This document shows, piece after piece, positions 56,690-64,000 of a stretch of DNA of 64,000 bases. The DNA is from Acidobacteriaceae bacterium TAA 166. GTDB taxonomy: Bacteria; Acidobacteriota; Terriglobia; Terriglobales; Acidobacteriaceae. The stretch spans positions 186,001-250,000 of the forward strand of contig ATWD01000002.1 of assembly GCA_000421065.1 (NCBI GenBank), given 5' to 3'. The notes below the pieces were generated by a model that was not told where the DNA came from, did not search any database, and saw nothing but the letters and a program-made list of their open reading frames with translations. The number at the start of each line of letters is the position of its first letter. Position 1 is the stretch's first letter. The translations under genes were made by a program, and so were the position numbers.

Positions 56690-58279
56690 CTACCGGGTTC
56701 CTTTCGTCGAAGCGAGAGCGGTCTCGGGAGTCGCTGGACCGTTGCGTGTGGAGGCGTCCATGTTGACGGTGACGGCCTGCGAGCGATTGACGGTGGTGGC
56801 GATGTTCGCGCCGGCGATGTCGATGGCGCGCATCCAGACCGGCGAGGCGATGCCCATGAAGAGGAAGAGTGCGATCAGAGGCCAGAGAGCCAGGTGCTCG
56901 CGGGCAGTCAGGTCCATGGCATCGATCTGAGCGGAGCGTCGGCTGAGGTCGCCATAGAAGACGCGCTGAATCATCCAGAGCATGTAGGAGGCGGTCAGGA
57001 TGACGCTCGCGGTGGCGAGGACGGTCCATCCGGTGTGGTTGGCGACGGTCGATTGCATGGTGCCGGAGAAGACCAGGAACTCGCCGACGAAGCCGTTCAG
57101 CATGGGAAGGCCGGTGACCGAGAGCGAGGTGAGCACGAACATGGTCACGATCCATGGCAGACGCGCGGCCAGGCCGCCGTACTCGCGCATGTCGTAGGTG
57201 CGGTAGCGCTCGTAGAGCAGGCCGAGCAGCATGAAGAGGGCGCCGCCGCCGATGCCCTCGTTGAGGGTCTGGTAGATGCCGCCGTCGATGCCGGAGACGG
57301 TGAAGGCGAAGATGCCGAGGATGACCACGCTGACGTGGCCGAGGGTACCATAGGCCGCCAGGCGCTTGAGATCTTTCTGGACCAGGGCCATCAGGGCGCC
57401 ATAGATGATTCCGATCGCGCCGAGCGCCAGCATCAGGGGAGCGATGCGGTGCGACTGCCCGGGGAAGATCCCGAAGGAGAAACGCAGGATGGAGTAGAGG
57501 CCGAGTTTTCCGGCGATGACCATGACGGCGGCGGTGGGCGCCTCAGAGACGGCGTCGGGCAGCCAGCCATGCAAGGGGAAGGCCGGGACCTTGACCAGGA
57601 AGGCGATCAGGAAGGCGAGCGAGGCCAGCCAGAGTGCCGTGGGGCTCGAGGAGATGTCATGCGTCGCGGCCAGCGCTGCCAGCTGCGGGTAGTCGAAGGT
57701 GCCGGTGCGGGCGTAGAGCCAGAGCATGCCGACCAGCAGAATGGCCGAGGGGATGAAGGCGTAGAGAAAGAACTTGATGGCGGCGCGGCGGCGGTTCTCG
57801 GTGCGGCCGAAGGTGGCGATCAGCAGCGCCATGGGGACCAGCGAGAGCTCCCAGAAGGCGTAGTAGAGGAAGAGATCGAGCGAGACGAAGATGCCCAGCA
57901 TGGCGACTTGCTGGAGCAGGAAGAGGATGTAGAAGAGCTTGCGGCGGTTGTCGATGGCTTTCCAGGAGATGAGCACGCCGAGCGGGGCCAGGAGGCCGGT
58001 GAGCACCACCAGCCACATCGAGAGGCCGTCGACGCCGACGTGGTAACGGATGGAGGGCGAGGCGATCCAGGAGAGGTTCTCCTGGAACTGGAAGGAGCCG
58101 GCCGGGGCCGTGTAGTCGAAGTGGGAGGGAAGATGCAGGGTGCAGACGAAGGTGATGAGCGTGACGAGAAGCGCGCCCCACTGCTGGATGCGGCCGCGGT
58201 CGGGCAACAGAGCCAGCAGGACCGCGCCCGCAAGCGGCACGAAGGTGATGATCGTCAGGATGGAGTAGTCGATGTTCAT
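56690..58279 (-). CDS. nuoM: NADH-quinone oxidoreductase subunit M
   Basis: 529 residues, about 14 TM helices. Key segments: DLFLYYAFWELSLVPMALLI (Glu of the antiporter site), FPLHGWLPDAVSEAPTAA and RLAAYGTLGHVSVV. It forms one of the three proton channels of the membrane arm. It lies 19 bp after nuoL and is adjacent to nuoN. Confidence 0.95.
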   Translation of the reverse strand: MNIDYSILTIITFVPLAGAVLLALLPDRGRIQQWGALLVTLITFVCTLHLPSHFDYTAPAGSFQFQENLSWIASPSIRYHVGVDGLSMWLVVLTGLLAPLGVLISWKAIDNRRKLFYILFLLQQVAMLGIFVSLDLFLYYAFWELSLVPMALLIATFGRTENRRRAAIKFFLYAFIPSAILLVGMLWLYARTGTFDYPQLAALAATHDISSSPTALWLASLAFLIAFLVKVPAFPLHGWLPDAVSEAPTAAVMVIAGKLGLYSILRFSFGIFPGQSHRIAPLMLALGAIGIIYGALMALVQKDLKRLAAYGTLGHVSVVILGIFAFTVSGIDGGIYQTLNEGIGGGALFMLLGLLYERYRTYDMREYGGLAARLPWIVTMFVLTSLSVTGLPMLNGFVGEFLVFSGTMQSTVANHTGWTVLATASVILTASYMLWMIQRVFYGDLSRRSAQIDAMDLTAREHLALWPLIALFLFMGIASPVWMRAIDIAGANIATTVNRSQAVTVNMDASTRNGPATPETALASTKGTR

Positions 58280-58298
58280 CGTTTCCTTGAATGCTCTT

Positions 58299-60284
58299 TT
58301 AGTGGAGCCAGAGTGAGTGACCGAAGATCATGACGGCGATGACGGCTGCGGCTCCCAGGGCCAGCCAGCCGGCGTAGGAACGGATGTTGCCGGACTGCGC
58401 CCGGCGGACGAGAGAGCCCAGACCGCGGGCGGTCGCCCCGGCGGCGAAGCCTGAGCCGTTGACGGCTGCTCCCTCGACGACGCCGCCGAGGAAGAGCCGG
58501 GAGAACATGAGCAGAGGGGTGACGATGATGTTCTGGTAGATCTCGTCGATGTAGAACTTGTTCTCGACCAGGTGGTAGAGGGCAGGGAAGCTGCGGGCGT
58601 AACCGGCAGCGGTTCCGGGCTTCTTGTAATAGAGGACGTAGGCGGCGAAGAGGCCGATCAGGGCAACGACGACGGAGACGACGGCGAGGCCGAGCTCGGT
58701 GCCATGACCGACGACCTCGGTGACCTGGACGCCGTTGCTGAGGACGGGGTCGAGGAAGGCGCCGATCTCGTCGTGGCCGCCGAGGGCCTCGGGAACGCCA
58801 ACCCAGCCGCCGATGATCGAGAGCAGGGCGAGGACCATGAGCGGGAGGGTCATGATCAGCGGGGACTCGTGCACGCCACCGTGGCCGTGTGCGTCGTGGC
58901 CAGGAGCATGGGCGTCATGATGCTCTTCGAAGCGCTCTTCGCCGAAGAAGGTCTTGAACCAGAGCCGGAACATGTAGAAGGAGGTCATTCCGGCGGTGAT
59001 GAGGCCGACCAGCCACAGCAGCTTGCCGATGGGGTTGGGCGAGACGAAGGCGCGGAAGAGGATCTCGTCCTTTGAGAAGAAGCCGGCCAGCGGCGGAATT
59101 CCGGCGATGGCGACGACGCCCATGGTCATGGTCCAGAAGGTGACCGGGATGCGTTTGCGCAGGCCGCCCATCTTGCGCATGTCCTGCTCGCCCGAGAGTG
59201 CGTGGATGACGGAGCCCGCGGCGAGGAAGAGCAGCGCCTTGAAGAAGGCGTGGGTCAGGAGGTGGAAGACGCCGGCCGTGTAGGCTCCCACTCCGCAGGC
59301 CAGGAACATGTAGCCGAGCTGTGAGACGGTGGAGTAGGCGAGGACGCGCTTGATGTCATGCTGCACCATGCCGATGCAGGCGGCCATGATGGCGGTAGCC
59401 GCGCCGATGATGGCGACGACGCCGAGGGCATAAGGCGAGCGGTCGAATAGGGTGTGGGAGCGGGCGACCATATAGATGCCCGCGGTGACCATCGTGGCGG
59501 CGTGGATGAGGGCCGAGACCGGGGTGGGGCCTTCCATGGCGTCCGGAAGCCAGACGTAGAGCGGGATCTGCGCGGACTTTCCCGCGGCTCCTACGACGAG
59601 CAGCAGAGCGATGGCGGTGAGGAAGCCTCCCTGCCACTCCGGATGCTGCGAGATGGCGGAGAAGATGGTGGAGAAGTCGAGCGTTCCGAAATGGGCGATC
59701 AGAAGGAACATCGCCAGGAGGAAGCCGAAGTCGCCGATGCGGTTGACGATGAAGGCTTTTTTGCCAGCGTTGGCGGCGGAGTCGCGCTTGAAGTAGAAGC
59801 CGATCAGGAGGTAGGAGGCCAGACCCACGCCCTCCCATCCGACGAAGAGCAGGAGGAAGTTGGTCGAGAGGACCAGAACCAGCATGAAGAACATGAAGAG
59901 GTTCAGGTATGCGAAGAAGCGCCAGTAGCCCTCTTCGTGCGCCATGTAGCCGACCGAGTAGAGATGGATGAGGAAGCCGACGCAGGTGACGACGCCGAGC
60001 ATGAGGAGCGTGAGGTGGTCGACGGTGAGGGCGAAGTCGGCGTGGAAGCCGGAGACCGAGATCCAGGAGTTGCCGAAGAGCGTGATTCCCGAGTGGATGG
60101 ACTCGGGGGCGCCGGCGGCCTTCATGGTGAACCACAGCCAGATCCACAGGCAGGCCGAGAGGAAGGTGGGGATGAGGGCGATGGCCGAGACCAGGGGGCG
60201 CGGCAGGCGGCGGCCCAGGGTTCCATTGATGAGGAATCCGGCGAAGGGGAGCAGGGGAATCAGCCAGAGATAGTCAGCGGGCAT
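58299..60284 (-). CDS. nuoL: NADH-quinone oxidoreductase subunit L
   Basis: 661 residues with about 16 helices, including the long lateral-helix region near the C-terminus. Motifs include FVGWEGVGLASYLLIGFYF, PLYVWLPDAMEGPTPVSALI and KRVLAYSTVSQLGYMFLA. A His-rich loop (HDAHAPGHDAHGHGG, about 465-480) is unusual and may be an unstructured metal-prone insert. It starts 9 bp after the nuoK stop. Confidence 0.95.
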   Translation of the reverse strand: MPADYLWLIPLLPFAGFLINGTLGRRLPRPLVSAIALIPTFLSACLWIWLWFTMKAAGAPESIHSGITLFGNSWISVSGFHADFALTVDHLTLLMLGVVTCVGFLIHLYSVGYMAHEEGYWRFFAYLNLFMFFMLVLVLSTNFLLLFVGWEGVGLASYLLIGFYFKRDSAANAGKKAFIVNRIGDFGFLLAMFLLIAHFGTLDFSTIFSAISQHPEWQGGFLTAIALLLVVGAAGKSAQIPLYVWLPDAMEGPTPVSALIHAATMVTAGIYMVARSHTLFDRSPYALGVVAIIGAATAIMAACIGMVQHDIKRVLAYSTVSQLGYMFLACGVGAYTAGVFHLLTHAFFKALLFLAAGSVIHALSGEQDMRKMGGLRKRIPVTFWTMTMGVVAIAGIPPLAGFFSKDEILFRAFVSPNPIGKLLWLVGLITAGMTSFYMFRLWFKTFFGEERFEEHHDAHAPGHDAHGHGGVHESPLIMTLPLMVLALLSIIGGWVGVPEALGGHDEIGAFLDPVLSNGVQVTEVVGHGTELGLAVVSVVVALIGLFAAYVLYYKKPGTAAGYARSFPALYHLVENKFYIDEIYQNIIVTPLLMFSRLFLGGVVEGAAVNGSGFAAGATARGLGSLVRRAQSGNIRSYAGWLALGAAAVIAVMIFGHSLWLH

Positions 60285-60293
60285 CTCGTGTCC

Positions 60294-60599
60294 TTAGTTC
60301 TTGAGCAGGTTGACCTGGTCGACGTTGAGGGTCTGGCGCGTACGGAAGATGGCGATGATGATGGCCAGGCCGACGGCGGCCTCGGCCGCGGCGACCACCA
60401 TCACGAAGAAGACGAAGATCTGTCCGGTGATCTGGTGCCACATGTGCGCGAAGGCGACGAAGGTCAGGTTGACGGCGTTGAGCATCAGCTCAATCGACAT
60501 GAAGATGGTGATGATGTTGCGCTTGATGAGAAAGCTGGCGACGCCTATTGAGAAGAGGATGGCGGCGAGGATGAGGTAGTAGGCGATGGGAACGGTCAC
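60294..60599 (-). CDS. nuoK: NADH-quinone oxidoreductase subunit K
   Basis: 101 residues with three TM helices; FMSIELMLNAVNLTFVAF contains the conserved membrane Glu, and FFVMVVAAAEAAVGLAIIIA the second. It starts one base after the nuoJ stop. Confidence 0.95.
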   Translation of the reverse strand: MTVPIAYYLILAAILFSIGVASFLIKRNIITIFMSIELMLNAVNLTFVAFAHMWHQITGQIFVFFVMVVAAAEAAVGLAIIIAIFRTRQTLNVDQVNLLKN

Positions 60600-60600
60600 T

Positions 60601-61107
60601 CTATTGCTCCTTCCGTGCGAGCACGACGGCTCCGAGGATGGCGACCAGGATCAGGATGCTGGTGACCTCGAAGGGAAGCAGGAGGTCTTTGAAGAGGACC
60701 TGCGAGATCTCGGCGATGTTGTTGACCGTGTGGGTGAGGTGGCTGGTGAGGTCGGTCGATCCGAAGGCCTTGCTGTTGGTCAGGAAGACGAAGCTGAGCA
60801 GGCAGAAGATCGCGGTGGCTCCGGGAACTCCTGCAAAGTAGGCGGCGCGGCTGCCGTGGGTGCGTTCTTCCTCGCCTGCGTTGAGCAGCATGACGACGAA
60901 GACGAAGAGCACCATGATGGCGCCCGAGTAGACGATGACCTGGGCGGCGGCGAGGAACTCGGCGCCGAGAGACCAGTAGAGGACGGCCAGCGACATCATG
61001 ACCACGACCAGCGAGAGCGCCGAGTTGATGGGGTGGCGCTGCAGCAGGAAGTTGATGGCTCCTGCGACGGCGAGCAGACCGAAGATGATGAACAGTGCCA
61101 GTTGCAT
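60601..61107 (-). CDS. nuoJ: NADH-quinone oxidoreductase subunit J
   Basis: 168 residues with five TM helices; LAVLYWSLGAEFLAAAQVIV and YSGAIMVLFVFVVMLLN are the core of the ND6-like subunit. GGAG lies before the ATG. It follows nuoH after about 100 bp that contain a hairpin and no nuoI. Confidence 0.94.
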   Translation of the reverse strand: MQLALFIIFGLLAVAGAINFLLQRHPINSALSLVVVMMSLAVLYWSLGAEFLAAAQVIVYSGAIMVLFVFVVMLLNAGEEERTHGSRAAYFAGVPGATAIFCLLSFVFLTNSKAFGSTDLTSHLTHTVNNIAEISQVLFKDLLLPFEVTSILILVAILGAVVLARKEQ

Positions 61108-61171
61108 GATGCTCCGCGGATTCCTTCTATTGAATCGCTTGAATCATTTTGAAGACTTCGAATTTTTGAGG

Positions 61172-61199
61172 GCTACCTGCTGATTGTAAAGCAGGTAGC
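61172..61199. other. Hairpin between nuoH and nuoJ
   Basis: GCTACCTGC / GCAGGTAGC, perfect 9 bp, 10-nt loop, in the short gap where nuoI usually lies. In the operon direction it is followed by CCTCAAAAATT, not a T-tract, so processing or attenuation rather than full termination is likely. Confidence 0.5.
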
Positions 61200-61207
61200 G
61201 GACTCGA

Positions 61208-62263
61208 TCATCCCCTGAGGGCGAGGACGAGCGACGTTGCGATGATGTTCAGCATGGCGACGGGAAGAAGGAACTTCCAGCCGAAGGACATGAGCTGGTC
61301 GTAACGGAAGCGGGGAAGCGTGGCCCGGACCCAAATGTAGAGCATGAGGAACGCGAAGACCTTGAGGACGAACCAGAAGATCGGAAGCACGGCGGCGAGG
61401 ATGGAGTTCGAGGGCGTGGGAAGCAGACTGCCGAAGGGGCTCGAGGGGCCACCGAGGAAGAGCAGGGTGGCCACGCAGGCGACCGTGATCATGTTGGCGT
61501 ACTCGGCCATGAAGAACATGGCGAACTTCATCGAGGAGTACTCGGTGTGGTACCCGGCGACCAGCTCCGATTCGGCCTCGGGGAGATCGAAGGGGGCGCG
61601 GTTGGTCTCGGCGTAGGCGGCCATCAGGTAGATAAAGAAGGCGACGAACTGGAAGCCGCCGAAGAGGTTCCAGGAGAGCAAGCCATGGGTGGACTGGACG
61701 GCGACGATATCGCGTAGACGCAGCGAGCCCGAGCGCAGAACGACGCCGACCAGCGAGAGGCCGAGGGCGAGCTCGTAACTGATGACCTGCGAGGTAGCGC
61801 GCAGGGAGCCGAGAAGGGCGAACTTATTGTTCGACGACCAGCCCGAGAGGGCGATGCCGTAGACGCCGATGGAGGTGATGCCGAGGATGACCAGCAGGCC
61901 GATGTTGACGTCGGCGATGGCGAACATATCGACGCCGGCGATCTTGGTGACGGCTCCGAAGGGAACGACCGCGATGGAGATCAGGGCGCAGGTGAGCGCG
62001 ATGACGGGGGCGGCGAGGAAGAGCGGCTTTTCGGCGGCGAGCGGCGTCAGGTCTTCCTTGAGGAAGAGCTTGATGCCGTCGGCCAGGGGCTGCAGCAGGC
62101 CGAAGGGGCCTACGCGGGAGGGCCCCCAGCGGTTCTGCATGCGGCCCAGAACCTTGCGCTCGAGCAGAACCGTATAGGCGACGGCGGTCAGCGTGATGAC
62201 GAGCACGACCACGATCTTGAGGATCGAAAGCAGAAGAAAGGTCTGAAAGTCGGATAAGTGCAT
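61208..62263 (-). CDS. nuoH: NADH-quinone oxidoreductase subunit H
   Basis: 351 residues with eight TM helices. LERKVLGRMQNRWGPSRVGP marks the quinone-chamber loop, ETNRAPFDLPEAESELVAGY the conserved acidic loop and WVRATLPRFRYDQLMSFGWK the C-terminal region. It anchors the peripheral arm. Confidence 0.95.
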   Translation of the reverse strand: MHLSDFQTFLLLSILKIVVVLVITLTAVAYTVLLERKVLGRMQNRWGPSRVGPFGLLQPLADGIKLFLKEDLTPLAAEKPLFLAAPVIALTCALISIAVVPFGAVTKIAGVDMFAIADVNIGLLVILGITSIGVYGIALSGWSSNNKFALLGSLRATSQVISYELALGLSLVGVVLRSGSLRLRDIVAVQSTHGLLSWNLFGGFQFVAFFIYLMAAYAETNRAPFDLPEAESELVAGYHTEYSSMKFAMFFMAEYANMITVACVATLLFLGGPSSPFGSLLPTPSNSILAAVLPIFWFVLKVFAFLMLYIWVRATLPRFRYDQLMSFGWKFLLPVAMLNIIATSLVLALRG

Positions 62264-62326
62264 TCGTTAGTCTCGTTCGTTCTCATGACGGCGGTTATGA
62301 AGATCCAAAAAAGAACGTTTCTTCTG

Positions 62327-64000
62327 TTAACTTCCGAACTCGGCTGCGGTGTGGATCTGGATCAGCGGCTCGCCGGTCTGGTACTGGCGGGTTTCGTTGA
62401 GTGTGGCCGAGAAGCGACCCAGGGTTCCAGAGGTAAACAGCGTGTCGCCGGAGGGAAGAACTAAGTCGCGGCGGTTGGTGACAGCCGATGCTGCTGCTTC
62501 GGGTTCAAGGTGCTGGTCGTTGCCGCTCAGAAGCTGCAGGCGAAGTAGGTTGTAGCCGGGGACGAGGCGCTGGATCTCGTCCAGGATGGCCCAGGGATCG
62601 AAGGGCGAAAGCTTGGGCTCAAGGTTGTTAGCGGTGAGCCAGACGGCGTGGCGATCGGCCTCGCCAGCCTGCGCTCCACGGGACTGACCCATGTCGGCGC
62701 GAAGGCCGGGCTGGGCCTTGCCGAAGGGAACGAGAGACTTGATGTCGGCGCCCATCTTGTCGGCGACCCGGACGATCATCTCGAAGTCGCTGCGGACACC
62801 GGCGCGGTCGCCGGCCTTCTGGACCAGCTGTAGGTCGCCGTAGCTGTTGGTGACCGATCCGCCCTTCTCGTAGAGGTTGGCAGCGGGAAGGACTACGTCG
62901 GCCAGCTTCGCGGTCTCGGTGAAGAACATCTCCTGCACGACGACGAAGGTGTTCTTGAGGGCCGCGGGATCGACGCTGTAGCGGGCGATGGGATTGGAGT
63001 TGACGACGTAGAGCGCTGAGAGCTCGCCGCGGCCGGCCGCCTCGAAGATCTCGAGCAGATCGAGGCCGGGAGCGGTGGGAAGGTTCTGTTCAGCGAAGGC
63101 GCCGGGTGCCGAGACCGGGGTGAAGCCGGGCAGCATGTCGGGCAGAAGACCCATGTCGGCCGCGCCGCGCGAGTTGACGTAGTCCGAGAGCAGTGCGAAC
63201 CTAGCTCCGGGAATGGTGAGGCCGAACTCGATGAGGCGGCGAAGGTCGGTGCCGCGCAGCTCGGAGCCGATGAGGATCAGCAGCTTTTCTTCAGCCTTGA
63301 CGGCGTCACGGAAGCTGGTGAGCGCATTAGCGTCTGCGGCTGCGCTCTGGGCCACGGCCTCGTCGCCTGCAAGATAAGCGGCGAGCGCGCCGTAGCCGTA
63401 GGGAGCCAGCTGCAGGAAGGCCTTCGCTTGGCGGCGCAGCTTGATCTCGGCGGTGTTGGCGATATAGAGCCGGGCCTTGTTCAGGCGGACGTCGGTACGA
63501 AGGTTCCAGGCGGTTCCAGGAGCCTGATTGGTGGGATCGCCACCGACGATCAGCGCCGCGGGGATGGTCTGGGTGTCGCGCCAGCTGGCGGTGCGGTCCT
63601 TCTGCTCGGCCAACGTCTGGGCAAAGGTGACGTAGTCGGCAGTGCGATGGTGGTCGATGTTGTTGGTGCCGAGCACCGTGCGGGCGAACTTCTGCAGCAG
63701 ATAGGCCTCTTCGTTGGTCAGGCGGTTGCCGCCGAGGACGCCGATCGACTGGCCGCCTCGGGCGTCGCGCAGCTCGCGCAGCTTCCTGCCGGCGTGGGTG
63801 AAAGCCTCCTCCCAGGAGACCTCCTTGAACCTGCCGTCGGTCTGGCGGATGAGAGGCGCGGTGATGCGCTCGGGGGCGTTGGCGAAGTCGAAGGCGTAGC
63901 GGCCCTTGTTGCAGAGAAAGTCGCCGTTGATGCCGCTCTTGTCGCGGTTGTCGCCGCGAACGATCTCGGCTCCGTCGGAGGTGGAGCGCACGCCCAAAGT
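62327..64000 (-). CDS. nuoG: NADH-quinone oxidoreductase subunit G, C-terminal part (cut by window end)
   Basis: About 557 residues are visible; the frame runs off the window. The molybdopterin-oxidoreductase-like domain is clear: GDFLCNKGRYAFDFANAPER, GNRLTNEEAYLLQKFARTVL and EMFFTETAKLADVVLPAANL. The N-terminal iron-sulfur domains with the Fe2S2 and Fe4S4 clusters lie outside. A dinucleotide-like C-terminal barrel closes it. The start shown by the first Met-like codon inside the window is not real. Confidence 0.93.
   Translation of the reverse strand, partial: TLGVRSTSDGAEIVRGDNRDKSGINGDFLCNKGRYAFDFANAPERITAPLIRQTDGRFKEVSWEEAFTHAGRKLRELRDARGGQSIGVLGGNRLTNEEAYLLQKFARTVLGTNNIDHHRTADYVTFAQTLAEQKDRTASWRDTQTIPAALIVGGDPTNQAPGTAWNLRTDVRLNKARLYIANTAEIKLRRQAKAFLQLAPYGYGALAAYLAGDEAVAQSAAADANALTSFRDAVKAEEKLLILIGSELRGTDLRRLIEFGLTIPGARFALLSDYVNSRGAADMGLLPDMLPGFTPVSAPGAFAEQNLPTAPGLDLLEIFEAAGRGELSALYVVNSNPIARYSVDPAALKNTFVVVQEMFFTETAKLADVVLPAANLYEKGGSVTNSYGDLQLVQKAGDRAGVRSDFEMIVRVADKMGADIKSLVPFGKAQPGLRADMGQSRGAQAGEADRHAVWLTANNLEPKLSPFDPWAILDEIQRLVPGYNLLRLQLLSGNDQHLEPEAAASAVTNRRDLVLPSGDTLFTSGTLGRFSATLNETRQYQTGEPLIQIHTAAEFGS

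Noticed and set aside
56384..58333. 649-residue forward open frame opposite nuoN/nuoM
   Set aside because: Low-complexity Gly/Glu/Asp translation, fully antisense to clear complex I genes; a high-GC shadow.

Overview
The window reads as a high-GC chromosome segment from an Acidobacteriota of the Terriglobia type (Granulicella/Edaphobacter/Terriglobus-like). This is an inference from gene content: an Oar-like TonB-dependent receptor with an N-terminal carboxypeptidase-regulatory domain, a BshA glycosyltransferase, clustered YCII-domain proteins, an OpgC-like membrane protein and DoxX-like proteins. No 16S gene or other decisive marker is present. Both ends are cut: the window opens inside cheA and closes inside nuoG.

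Layout. (1) 1-6447: a forward chemotaxis operon cheA(partial)-cheR-cheD-cheY-cheX-cheB-cheW-mcp, with most junctions overlapping. (2) 6498-15364: housekeeping and accessory genes: uvrB, a histidine phosphatase, a broken CLC-F fluoride antiporter behind an intact-looking fluoride riboswitch, a phosphoglycolate-phosphatase-like HAD protein, bshA, a ChbG/HpnK deacetylase, an FAD oxidoreductase, an OpgC-like protein and a zinc-ribbon protein. (3) 15561-17593: an AT-richer accessory strip with a CPBP protease, two small orphan genes and, against a tRNA-Val remnant, a scar resembling the inner end of the element that follows. (4) 17594-27688: a 10,020-bp element between 75-bp tRNA-Val direct repeats. 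It carries a tyrosine integrase, a RepA/AAA_25-like ATPase, an HK97-fold capsid gene, a tape-measure gene, four unrecognised proteins in the same reverse-strand operon, an excisionase-like HTH protein, and a control region with an operator-like palindrome and an apparently leaderless promoter. Recognisable terminase, portal, protease, tail tube and lysis genes are absent. (5) 27836-36139: a beta-CASP metallo-hydrolase, a frameshifted double DoxX gene, a YCII/VOC cluster, a CPBP protease, and uvrA with a lysine-rich tail. (6) 36269-44352: an Oar-like receptor, an alginate-lyase-family protein, a methyltransferase remnant, a DinB-family protein, a CoA-binding protein and a DsbD-like reductase. 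(7) 44635-55151: a peptidoglycan-binding protein, an HtrA protease, an EamA transporter, an M20 peptidase, truA, a TolC-family protein and a DUF255/thioredoxin-fold protein. (8) 55187-64000 (reverse): complex I genes nuoG(partial)-H-J-K-L-M-N, with no nuoI between H and J.

How the genes work together. The che operon encodes a nearly complete chemotaxis module: receptor, CheW/CheA signalling, a CheY response regulator, CheX-type dephosphorylation, and CheR/CheB/CheD adaptation. UvrA and UvrB belong to nucleotide-excision repair but sit far apart, as is common. The nuo genes form the membrane arm of NADH:quinone oxidoreductase plus part of the peripheral arm.

The most interesting object is the 10-kb tRNA-Val element. 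It looks like a compact integrated satellite or minimal phage-like element that keeps capsid and tape-measure genes but shows no packaging or portal genes. It is inserted next to what looks like the end of an older relative.
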